DNA of 8,634 bases from an uncultured Pseudomonadota bacterium. GTDB taxonomy: Bacteria; Myxococcota; UBA796. Below are positions 1 to 7,440 of this stretch, piece after piece; position 1 is the first letter of the stretch, and each line of letters starts with the position of its first letter. The notes beneath the pieces are model-generated. The model saw only the letters and a program-made list of their open reading frames with translations. It was not told the DNA's origin and did no database searches. The translations under genes were made by a program, and so were the position numbers. The stretch covers positions 1-8,634 of the forward strand of contig CAJWHX010000121.1 of assembly GCA_913040875.1 (NCBI GenBank). The letters are read 5' to 3'.

Positions 1-588
1 TGGTATATATTGACGATTGGTCTGTCTCAAGCCTCTGAAGATTCAAAAGCCTCTATTCATGTGCGAGTGGAACACCTTCCACTTCCCGAAAACACAAGTG
101 GTTTAAACAGTACACTGAATCGATGGACCCCGTGGATTGTGTATTCCAACAACGACTGGATGATCAAAGGGACCTTAGTCGCAAATGCCCAATCTCAGCA
201 GTCGAGCACGTCTGAAACCACGGAACAAGCGCTGCTCTCTCAAACGCTTTTGGGACTTGAAGGAGAGCGAATCGTACCTTTAAACAACTTAGACTGGACC
301 ATTGGATTTGGACTCCACAGCAACCTTCCCATCGTACGACAATACTCTTCACAGTTTACGGAATCAGAGCAAAAAGATGTCGATGCACAAACACAAAACC
401 AACAAGCTGAACTTTCATTTACGCGTATGCGCATCCCTTGTACTGTACAGATTCCCATTCAAAAACACCTTCAAGTCGGCTTGGGGTTTCAAGTTTCATA
501 CACCATTCAACGTAGTCAGAGTGACTTCACAACCTATTTGAATACGGCATTGTACAGCTCTCCAATTCTGACGATCCAAACCCGTTAA
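1..588 (+). CDS. 3' end of an unrecognised gene, possible outer-membrane beta-barrel protein (partial)
   Basis: The frame is open from the first base of the window (TGG TAT ATA TTG...) to a TAA at 586-588, so the gene very probably begins upstream. The TTG at position 10 has no visible ribosome binding site and is unlikely to be the real start. About 195 residues are visible. They are rich in Ser, Thr, Gln and Asn, with no nucleotide-binding or catalytic motif that I recognise. Several stretches alternate polar and hydrophobic residues in the manner of amphipathic beta strands (LDWTIGFGLHSNLPIV; LQVGLGFQVSYTIQ; ALYSSPILTIQT), which suggests a secreted or outer-membrane beta-rich protein. The last residue is Arg, not the aromatic residue typical of a barrel's final strand, so this is inference only. 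It lies 137 nt upstream of the ATP synthase genes with no convincing terminator between them, and I see no functional link to them. Confidence 0.65.
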   Translation, partial: WYILTIGLSQASEDSKASIHVRVEHLPLPENTSGLNSTLNRWTPWIVYSNNDWMIKGTLVANAQSQQSSTSETTEQALLSQTLLGLEGERIVPLNNLDWTIGFGLHSNLPIVRQYSSQFTESEQKDVDAQTQNQQAELSFTRMRIPCTVQIPIQKHLQVGLGFQVSYTIQRSQSDFTTYLNTALYSSPILTIQTR

Positions 589-653
589 GTAATTGAACAA
601 ATTTCAGCATCTCAAGGGTACTCTACGAGGGCGATCAGAAGGATATAGATCTT

Positions 654-682
654 TTGACACTGCCCCGCATTTATGATACATG
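654..682 (+). promoter_or_regulatory. Candidate promoter of the atp operon
   Basis: A perfect -35 hexamer TTGACA lies at 654-659, followed by an AT-rich stretch (TATGATACATG, 672-682) that could supply a -10. The spacing is not ideal: TATGAT is only 12 nt away, while GATACA (15 nt) and TACATG (17 nt) each match the consensus at three of six positions. Transcription from here would give a leader of roughly 35-40 nt before the atpF' ATG at 726. The position, in the only sizeable gap before seven co-directional genes, supports it. The weak -10 keeps the confidence low. Confidence 0.35.
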
Positions 683-725
683 TGCACACCAGAATTTATA
701 TCGGTACTTTTCTTGGACGTTGATC

Positions 726-1160
726 ATGAATATTATTCCCAATCCTACGTTACTCTTACTCCAGTTACTCCCATTTTTCGTAACAATAGCCGGACTGTAT
801 CTCATACTGTTTAAACCCATGTTTGACTATTTGGAAGAACGAGATGGGGCATCGTCAGGTGCTACAGATACTGCAAAAGATCTAGAGACTGATGTACGAA
901 CTAAAAAGTCAGAAATCACTGCAAAAATTCAGACAGCCCTAAAAGAAAGTTCTGAAGCACGCGCCTCAGCGCGAAAGGATCTGATGGCAGAATACAACAA
1001 CTTTGTACAGGCCAAAAGGCAAGAAGCAGAAAAGGAGATCAAAGAGGCAACCCAAGCGATCGCCATTGAAAAATCTGCCGCTCGTCAAGAAGTTCACGTA
1101 CAGGCTGAAGCGTTTGCAAATGAGATCGCAAGTCAAATCATTGGTCGAAATATCGCATAG
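726..1160 (+). CDS. atpF': F0F1 ATP synthase subunit b' (peripheral stalk)
   Basis: This is a 144-residue b'-type stator subunit of the F-type ATP synthase, located in the inner membrane and projecting into the cytoplasm. The N-terminus is one hydrophobic helix (about residues 8-31, rich in Leu/Ile/Phe) with no signal peptide. It is followed by the family-typical KPMFDYLEERD junction and then by roughly 100 residues of charged Ala/Glu/Lys-rich coiled coil (about 45-140) that would pair with subunit b. Upstream TTG in the same frame (654) is possible, but it coincides with the -35 hexamer and would put 24 unlike residues ahead of the membrane helix. I therefore chose the ATG at 726, which has only a weak GGA at 715-717. 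It is the first gene of the operon, 49 nt before atpF. The pairing with a second b gene next door supports b' over a lone b. The symbol atpX is also used for such genes. Confidence 0.88.
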   Translation: MNIIPNPTLLLLQLLPFFVTIAGLYLILFKPMFDYLEERDGASSGATDTAKDLETDVRTKKSEITAKIQTALKESSEARASARKDLMAEYNNFVQAKRQEAEKEIKEATQAIAIEKSAARQEVHVQAEAFANEIASQIIGRNIA

Positions 1161-1209
1161 TATACAGGTTGTATTGGAAAATATACGCACACTCACATTT
1201 GAGGAAAGC

Positions 1210-1782
1210 ATGTCAAAATTCATTTTCAAATCGTTCCCGCAGCTGGTTGTCGTTGCAAGTTTGTTGCTATCTAGCAATCAAGCATATGCATCTGAGGGTC
1301 CTATGGACCCTGTGCCACAGTTCGTAAACCTTTTGATTCTGATTGGAATCAGTATCTTTGTATACCAGAAAAAGATCAAACCCATATTGGTTGCTCGTGC
1401 CGAGCAAATCAAAAGTGAACTGGAGAAGGGACAAAAAGAACTAGAGATTGCTCAAGCCCACGCCGAAGAGGTCAATAAAGAATACAGTGAGCTCGATGAG
1501 AGAATTGCACAGATCCATAGTCAGGCTCAAGAAGATATCGCTGCAATGAAAACAGGCTTCGCAGAGCAAATGAAGGCAGAAGAAAGTCGTATTGCAAGTT
1601 CAACACAACGCTCTATTCAAGATGAATTGTCTCGTGCAAAGAAGGAACTACACGAAGAAAGTGTAGATATCGCATTGACGATTGCTGAAAATCTCGTCAA
1701 AAACAACGTCACTGTTGAAGATCAAAACCGATTCAAACAACAATTCATTCACGCCGTTGAAAAGGAAGGTAGCAATGTCTAA
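1210..1782 (+). CDS. atpF: F0F1 ATP synthase subunit b with N-terminal signal peptide
   Basis: This is a 190-residue b subunit of the ATP synthase peripheral stalk. The ATG at 1210 follows a strong GAGGAAAG Shine-Dalgarno sequence (1201-1208); the frame is open further upstream, but only through atpF' sequence. Residues 1-27 look like a Sec signal peptide: Lys at 3 and 7, a hydrophobic core VVVASLLL, and AYA before a likely cleavage site at 27/28. The mature protein would start SEGPMDP, cross the membrane once (about 36-52, VPQFVNLLILIGISIFV), and continue as a long charged coiled coil (about 55-180) to the delta subunit. A signal peptide on b is known from deltaproteobacterial-type operons and gives the same N-out topology as an uncleaved b. 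The last 8 nt overlap atpH, consistent with translational coupling. The function is secure; cleavage is inferred. Confidence 0.93.
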   Translation: MSKFIFKSFPQLVVVASLLLSSNQAYASEGPMDPVPQFVNLLILIGISIFVYQKKIKPILVARAEQIKSELEKGQKELEIAQAHAEEVNKEYSELDERIAQIHSQAQEDIAAMKTGFAEQMKAEESRIASSTQRSIQDELSRAKKELHEESVDIALTIAENLVKNNVTVEDQNRFKQQFIHAVEKEGSNV

Positions 1783-2326
1783 TCGGTCACTTGCCAAACG
1801 ATATGCCAGAGCCCTCTTTTCAATTGCGGAAGAAGAGAACCTGATTGAACAGTTCAATTCAGAGTTGGAGGCTTTCAGTGAAGCATTCTCTCACAATGAC
1901 GGAGAATTGCTTACTGCGTTGACAACACCCGTATTCAAACTCCAAGAGAGAAAGCAAGTCGTTACGGTACTCTCTGAAAAGATGGGTGTGCATGTCATGG
2001 TTCAAAATTTTATGTTCCTTCTTCTAGAAAAGGAGCGAATCGCACTTCACTTTGAAATCGCACAGGTATTTCAAAGCATGACTGACGCCAAAGCTGGTCG
2101 CGTACGAGCAAGAGTACAAACCGCCCAAGAACTCTCAGAGGCTGAACAAACTGAGATCCGATCCACTTTGGCTCAATCCATACAAACCACTCCGGAGAAC
2201 TTGGTCATTGAGTTCAGCGTTAATGAAGGGCTTATCGGTGGTGTATGGGCAAAGGTCGGAGATACAACGTACGATGCGACCATACGGTCTAAGCTTCAAG
2301 ATATGAAAGTCACACTCTTGAACTGA
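1775..2326 (+). CDS. atpH: F0F1 ATP synthase subunit delta (OSCP homologue)
   Basis: This is a 183-residue delta subunit, the clamp that joins the b/b' stalk to the top of the alpha3beta3 head. The start at 1775 follows GGAAGG (1764-1769) at 5-nt spacing and overlaps the atpF stop (ATGTCTAA). The family signature is visible throughout: AKRYARALFSIAEEE at the N-terminus (the six-helix domain that contacts alpha), NFMFLLLEKERI in the middle, GRVRARVQTAQELSEAE, and GLIGGVWAKVGDTTYDATI near the C-terminus, ending in a DMKVTLLN tail. The length is normal for the family (about 175-185). The frame extends 31 codons upstream inside atpF, but that part resembles nothing and lies within the coding sequence of b. 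A 60-nt gap follows before atpA. Confidence 0.95.
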   Translation: MSNRSLAKRYARALFSIAEEENLIEQFNSELEAFSEAFSHNDGELLTALTTPVFKLQERKQVVTVLSEKMGVHVMVQNFMFLLLEKERIALHFEIAQVFQSMTDAKAGRVRARVQTAQELSEAEQTEIRSTLAQSIQTTPENLVIEFSVNEGLIGGVWAKVGDTTYDATIRSKLQDMKVTLLN

Positions 2327-2386
2327 TCATCCTCTAAACACTTTATCATTATACTCTAACAGTTAATCTAAACACAAGGACTCCCC

Positions 2387-3979
2387 ATGAAGATTCGAGC
2401 AGACGAAATCAGTGAAATCCTGAAAGATCAAATTAAAAATTATAAAGAACGTGTCAGTGTTTCTGACACCGGAACCATTCTCTCCGTTGGTGATGGTATC
2501 GCACGTATATATGGCTTGCAAAATGCAAAGGCTGGTGAGATGCTTGACTTCCCTGGTGGTCTCAAAGGAATGGTTTTGAACTTGGAAGAAGACAACGTTG
2601 GTGCCGCGATTTTCGGTTCTGACCACGACATTAAAGAGGGTGACGAAGTTCGTTCCACTGGTGACATTGTATCGATTCCTGTTGGACCTGCTCTTCTAGG
2701 TCGTATCGTGAATGCACTCGGGCAGCCCATCGACGGAAAAGGCGAGTTGACTTGTCCTTTGACTGGTAAGAAGGGTGCCGAACTACCACAACTGCCAATT
2801 GAAATCAAAGCACCTGGTATCGTTAAGCGTAAAGGTGTTCATGAGCCAGTCCAAACAGGGATTAAGTCAATTGACGCGATGATTCCAGTAGGACGTGGGC
2901 AACGTGAACTTGTGATCGGTGACCGTCAGACAGGAAAGACTGCAATCTGTATTGACACCATCATTAATCAGAAGGAATTCATCAATGATCCGCTTAAGAA
3001 AATGCACTGTATCTACGTTGCAATCGGGCAGAAACAATCTACCGTTGCTCAAGTGGTTAAGAAACTCGAAGAGTTTGGTGCAATGGAATACAGCTGCGTT
3101 GTTGTAGCTGGTGCTTCTGAGGCTGCTCCGTTGCAGTTCTTGGCCCCATACACCGGTGTTACTATTGGTGAGTACTTCCGTGACAATGGTACCGACGGCA
3201 ATCCAGCAAATGCTGAAAACCCAGGTCAACACGCGTTGTGCATCTATGATGACTTATCTAAGCAAGCGACTGCTTACCGTCAGTTGTCTTTGCTACTCCG
3301 TCGTCCTCCTGGTCGTGAAGCCTACCCTGGTGACGTGTTCTACATTCACTCACGTTTGCTTGAACGTGCCGCAAAGATGTCTGACCGTGATGGCGCAGGT
3401 TCTTTGACTGCATTGCCAATCATTGAAACACAAGGTGGGGACGTTTCTGCCTACATTCCAACCAACGTAATCTCGATTACAGACGGTCAAATCTTCTTGG
3501 AATCTGACTTGTTCAACCAAGGGGTCCGTCCTGCTGTAAACGTTGGGGTTTCGGTATCTCGTGTTGGTGGTTCTGCACAACTTCCTGCCATGAAAGACAT
3601 CGCAGGTACATTGCGTATCTCATTGGCTCAATACCGTGAACTTCAAGCATTTGCTCAGTTCGCCTCTGACTTGGATGCCGCCACGCGTCAACAGCTGACT
3701 CGTGGAGCCAAACTGGTAGAAATCTTGAAACAAGGTCAATACTCACCGGTGAATGTTGAAATGCAAATCGTTCACATTTTGTCTGGGACAGAAGGCTTCT
3801 GTGATGATATTGCTGATAACCGTGTCACATCATTCATCACAGACTTGACGGCGCATTTTGAAAAGGCACACAATGATTTGCTTGAAGCCATCAAAGCTCC
3901 AAAGGCAAGAATGAAGAAGGGTCAACTTCGTGAAGACGTACTGGCCGCCATCAAAGAATTCCGTGCCAACTGGGCATAA
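2387..3979 (+). CDS. atpA: F0F1 ATP synthase subunit alpha
   Basis: This is the 530-residue alpha subunit of the F1 head, which carries the non-catalytic nucleotide sites and donates the arginine finger to the catalytic beta sites. The ATG is preceded by AAGGA (2376-2380) at 6-nt spacing. Domains in order: N-terminal helix that binds delta (1-25), beta-barrel (about 26-95), RecA-like nucleotide domain with Walker A GDRQTGKT at 178-185, Walker B strand ALCIYDD at 283-289, arginine finger Arg392 in SVSRVGG, and a C-terminal helical domain to 530. A Gln (AIGQKQST) stands where beta has its catalytic Glu, as expected for alpha. The protein is longer than the usual 500-515 residues because of polar insertions at about 124-134 and 270-281. 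Arg is almost always CGT here, unlike the stalk genes, suggesting selection for high expression. Confidence 0.98.
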   Translation: MKIRADEISEILKDQIKNYKERVSVSDTGTILSVGDGIARIYGLQNAKAGEMLDFPGGLKGMVLNLEEDNVGAAIFGSDHDIKEGDEVRSTGDIVSIPVGPALLGRIVNALGQPIDGKGELTCPLTGKKGAELPQLPIEIKAPGIVKRKGVHEPVQTGIKSIDAMIPVGRGQRELVIGDRQTGKTAICIDTIINQKEFINDPLKKMHCIYVAIGQKQSTVAQVVKKLEEFGAMEYSCVVVAGASEAAPLQFLAPYTGVTIGEYFRDNGTDGNPANAENPGQHALCIYDDLSKQATAYRQLSLLLRRPPGREAYPGDVFYIHSRLLERAAKMSDRDGAGSLTALPIIETQGGDVSAYIPTNVISITDGQIFLESDLFNQGVRPAVNVGVSVSRVGGSAQLPAMKDIAGTLRISLAQYRELQAFAQFASDLDAATRQQLTRGAKLVEILKQGQYSPVNVEMQIVHILSGTEGFCDDIADNRVTSFITDLTAHFEKAHNDLLEAIKAPKARMKKGQLREDVLAAIKEFRANWA

Positions 3980-4016
3980 GCACTCATTCCTTATTCGACG
4001 TTGATAGGAGCAAAAC

Positions 4017-4880
4017 ATGGCATCTCTTCGCGACATTCGTAGACGCATTGGGTCTGTGAAAAACACTCGAAAGATTACCCGAGCAATGAAATTGGTTGCA
4101 GGTGCAAAAATGCGTAAAGCCGAGCAGGCTGCACGTGCCGCACAACCATATCAAAACACACTACGTTCGGTTCTCGGACGAGTGATCGCTGCCGAGGACT
4201 CTATAGAGCATCCTCTTCTTGCGGTACCAAAGAATACGCAGGACGTTCTCTTGGTAGTTCATTCGTCTGATCGTGGACTATGTGGTGCTTTCAACGCTCA
4301 AATTACCAAGTTTGCGCTGCGACAAAAGGCTCAGTATGAGTCTGAGGGTAAGACGGTCAAGTTCTTGGCCTTTGGTCGTAAAATCATCGCCACTCTGAAG
4401 TCGAGTGGTTGTGAATTTGTTCATGAGCAAATGAACTGTAAACCAGAAGATTTCGTCGATATTGCCAATACTCTAGGTGATAAACTTCTTTCCTTGTTGG
4501 AAGGCAACGAGTTTGAGCGGGTTGTGATCTGCTACAACGAATTTCAATCCGTCATGACACAAGAGCCGACTGCAAAACAGATCTTGCCAATGCAGTTGGA
4601 GTCAGGAAGCGACTCAGGACCAGCCGGTGAATATCTCTATGAGCCGAACGGTCAAGAGATACTAGCAGACTTATTGCCACGATCTTTACGCTCTCAACTT
4701 CTTCAGTCCTTCTTAGATACTGAAGCCGGTGAGCAAGCTGCTCGAATGCAGGCGATGGACAACGCAACCAACAACGCCGGTGAAATGATCGATAAACTCT
4801 CTCTCATATACAACAGAGCACGTCAGGCTGCGATTACGACAGAACTTACCGAGATCATCTCTGGTGCTGAAGCACTCTAA
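4017..4880 (+). CDS. atpG: F0F1 ATP synthase subunit gamma (rotor shaft)
   Basis: This is a 287-residue gamma subunit, the central shaft whose rotation inside alpha3beta3 couples proton flow to ATP synthesis; the length is that of typical bacterial gamma. The start has TAGGAG (4005-4010) 6 nt upstream. The N-terminal shaft helix is recognisable by RDIRRRIGSVKNTRKITRAM and KLVAGAKMRKAE (residues 4-36). The Rossmann-like globular part carries the signature SSDRGLCGAFN (about 83-93). The C-terminal shaft helix carries GEQAARMQAMDNATNNA and YNRARQAAITTELTEIISGAEAL to the last residue. All three family landmarks are intact. It lies 37 nt after atpA and 83 nt before atpD, the largest gap within the operon. 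Confidence 0.97.
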   Translation: MASLRDIRRRIGSVKNTRKITRAMKLVAGAKMRKAEQAARAAQPYQNTLRSVLGRVIAAEDSIEHPLLAVPKNTQDVLLVVHSSDRGLCGAFNAQITKFALRQKAQYESEGKTVKFLAFGRKIIATLKSSGCEFVHEQMNCKPEDFVDIANTLGDKLLSLLEGNEFERVVICYNEFQSVMTQEPTAKQILPMQLESGSDSGPAGEYLYEPNGQEILADLLPRSLRSQLLQSFLDTEAGEQAARMQAMDNATNNAGEMIDKLSLIYNRARQAAITTELTEIISGAEAL

Positions 4881-4895
4881 TTCAATACACAATAT

Positions 4896-4941
4896 TTTAC
4901 ATTTACATCAAAAATTTCAAATACTTTGATTCAAGCAAAGT
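4896..4941 (+). promoter_or_regulatory. Possible internal promoter and hairpin before atpD
   Basis: The AT-rich 83-nt gap between atpG and atpD holds a TTTACA (4896-4901, five of six to the -35 consensus), then 18 nt, then AATACT (4920-4925, four of six to the -10). A small hairpin sits just downstream: ACTTTG (4923-4928) and CAAAGT (4936-4941) around a 7-nt loop. It ends about 11 nt before the AGGAG of atpD (4953-4957). A promoter or a processing/translation element that raises beta and epsilon output relative to gamma would make sense, but AT-rich DNA produces such matches easily. Confidence 0.22.
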
Positions 4942-4954
4942 GAAAATTCCTTAG

Positions 4955-6460
<1,506 letters not shown>

Positions 6461-6493
6461 TCTCTGAGACCACGAACAAAAAACGGAGCCCTC

Positions 6494-6802
6494 ATGTCTA
6501 CACTGACAATCAAAATCGTTACACCACAAAAGGTCGCTTTCGAAGGAAACAGCGAAATGGTGACCGGTCCCAGTTTTGATGGTGAATTTGGTATCTTGCC
6601 CAATCACACTCAGTTTTTAACGCTGAACGAACCTGGCATTATCACACTGGGTGAAAAGAAATCTGGTCAATCATTTGTGGTCGGTAAAGGATTCGCTGAA
6701 GTTGCTGATAATGTTGTGACATTCTTGGTTGATTCATGTGTGTTTGAAGATGAGATTGAGGGTTCTGTTGAGGAATATGTTGCCTCACTTAAAAATGCTT
6801 AA
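6494..6802 (+). CDS. atpC: F0F1 ATP synthase subunit epsilon, short form without C-terminal helix pair
   Basis: This is a 102-residue epsilon subunit, part of the rotor stalk where gamma meets the c-ring. The start at 6494 follows GGAG (6485-6488). The N-terminal beta-sandwich is complete (about 1-84): TIKIVTPQKVAFEG, the turn FDGEFGILPNHTQFLT, EPGIITLGE and FAEVADNVVTFLVDS. After it only about 18 residues remain (EDEIEGSVEEYVASLKNA), whereas most bacterial epsilons (130-140 residues) continue into two long helices that can fold up against alpha/beta and inhibit ATP hydrolysis. The other reading frames past the stop hold no hidden helix: one adds only a few residues, another stops at once. 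The truncation therefore looks genuine. It is the last gene of the operon, with a hairpin 24 nt beyond the stop. Confidence 0.93.
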   Translation: MSTLTIKIVTPQKVAFEGNSEMVTGPSFDGEFGILPNHTQFLTLNEPGIITLGEKKSGQSFVVGKGFAEVADNVVTFLVDSCVFEDEIEGSVEEYVASLKNA

Positions 6803-6825
6803 ACCGCATTAAGAGTGTTCTGTTG

Positions 6826-6852
6826 TAGAGGAGAGACAATGTCTCTCCTTTA
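6826..6852 (+). terminator. Probable terminator of the atp operon
   Basis: This is a 12-bp stem beginning TAGAGGAGAGAC and closing with GTCTCTCCTTTA around a 3-nt loop (AAT), with a single G-T wobble. It lies 24 nt after the atpC stop. The T residues at 6849-6851 pair within the stem and little more T follows (TTTATCG), so the U-tract is weak. The position after the last gene of the operon and the long stem support termination or 3'-end stabilisation. Confidence 0.6.
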
Positions 6853-6884
6853 TCGTATGTAGGATGTTCCCTGAATATAAATAA

Positions 6885-6908
6885 TAAAACAATCATATGA
6901 TTTATTTA
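6885..6908. repeat. AT-rich palindrome upstream of the HTH gene
   Basis: The core AATCATATGATT (6891-6902) is a perfect 12-bp palindrome. It is flanked, after a 2-nt mismatch on each side, by TAAA (6885-6888) and TTTA (6905-6908), giving a 24-nt interrupted dyad. It sits in the AT-rich spacer 101 nt upstream of the HTH start. It could be a protein-binding site, but AT-rich DNA gives chance palindromes and no regulator can be assigned. Confidence 0.3.
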
Positions 6909-6952
6909 GTTATATTTTCTTGTAGATTCAATGGATCAATGATAAATTGTTG

Positions 6953-6972
6953 TATGACATACGATCGTCATA
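6953..6972. promoter_or_regulatory. Candidate operator: inverted repeat TATGAC-N8-GTCATA
   Basis: Perfect 6-bp arms TATGAC (6953-6958) and GTCATA (6967-6972) flank 8 nt; a second palindrome ACGATCGT (6961-6968) sits across the spacer and right arm. The dyad ends 36 nt before the start codon of the HTH protein, where an autoregulatory operator would be expected. A weak -35-like TTGTTG (6947-6952) and ATAGAA (6970-6975), 17 nt apart, would place the dyad inside the promoter spacer. Autoregulation is inferred. Confidence 0.4.
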
Positions 6973-7008
6973 GAACACCAAATTTACCATCACATCCTTG
7001 GAGCAATC

Positions 7009-7377
7009 ATGGCCAAAACACGTAAAAAATCGGCTTCGAAAAAGAAAAGTACGGCAAAAAAGTCCTCTGCGAAGAAAAATACTACAAAAAATACTGGTAC
7101 TAAGAAGTCCAATAAAGTTCCTATGTCTACAGCATTAGAAGCAAGCTACACTCTTTGGCTGAAGAAACTTGGCCGTACACTGGCAGGAATTCGCAAAGGT
7201 CGTAAACTGACACAAGCCAAAATGGCTGAGAAAACTGGTTTTGATATGAAGTATTATCAGGATCTAGAATATGGACGCCGGCCCATTACCACTCGAACTT
7301 TGTTCCAGTTGTGCGATGGCATCAATATTACAGTCCAAGATTTGATCAATATGGCTGAAAAGGTGGAACTGGACTAG
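7009..7377 (+). CDS. XRE-family helix-turn-helix protein with Lys-rich N-terminal tail
   Basis: This is a 122-residue probable DNA-binding protein. The ATG at 7009 has GGAG (7000-7003) 5 nt upstream. Residues 1-36 form a disordered, strongly basic tail with 14 Lys and one Arg, no Asp or Glu, and repeating KK-S/T-A units, reminiscent of histone H1-like or AlgP-like tails. Residues about 54-115 match a Cro/C1-type HTH fold: LGRTLAGIRKGRKLTQAKMAEKTG (scaffold helix and first HTH helix), FDMKYYQDLEYGRRPITTRTL (recognition helix and the family's E-x-G-R-R turn), and CDGINITVQDLINMAE closing the domain. It has its own spacer with two dyads and ends in a terminator, so it is likely a monocistronic transcription unit and not part of the atp operon. 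Its targets are unknown; chromosome-associated or autoregulatory roles are both possible. M39 has no ribosome binding site and is a poor alternative start. Confidence 0.85.
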   Translation: MAKTRKKSASKKKSTAKKSSAKKNTTKNTGTKKSNKVPMSTALEASYTLWLKKLGRTLAGIRKGRKLTQAKMAEKTGFDMKYYQDLEYGRRPITTRTLFQLCDGINITVQDLINMAEKVELD

Positions 7378-7440
7378 AAAATTCTGGTCCTGATCTATGA
7401 TCTATGTGCCTGTGCCAAATTAAACAGACACAGATACAAA

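Noticed and set aside
654..725. Extension of atpF' to an upstream TTG start
   Set aside because: The added 24 residues do not resemble b' proteins, there is no ribosome binding site, and the TTG coincides with a TTGACA promoter element. The ATG at 726 puts the membrane helix at the N-terminus as expected.
1156..1187. Hairpin between atpF' and atpF (GTATA ... TATAC)
   Set aside because: Only about 5 AT-rich base pairs with a long loop; likely chance.
1003..1209. Extension of atpF upstream into atpF'
   Set aside because: The extra 69 residues are a frame-shifted reading of the b' coiled coil. A strong GAGGAAAG and a clean signal peptide mark the ATG at 1210.
1682..1774. Extension of atpH upstream into atpF
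   Set aside because: The extra residues lie within the b coding sequence and match no delta N-terminus, whereas ATG 1775 has GGAAGG upstream and starts the family motif.
2350..2355. TATACT as a -10 of an internal promoter before atpA
   Set aside because: No -35-like hexamer lies 16-18 nt upstream; TTGAAC at 2318 is 26 nt away.
2440..2808. 122-codon open frame on the - strand within atpA
   Set aside because: It is antisense to the conserved alpha barrel and P-loop region, with no motif; it is explained by codon bias.
6803..6860. Frameshift hiding the missing epsilon C-terminus
   Set aside because: One alternative frame stops after a few extra residues (LKMLKPH) and another stops at once. 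The sequence after the stop encodes no Ala/Glu/Arg-rich helix and becomes a hairpin.
7021..7100. A-tracts in the Lys-rich tail as programmed frameshift or phase-variation sites
   Set aside because: Runs are at most six A, the frame is intact, and Lys codons alone account for them.
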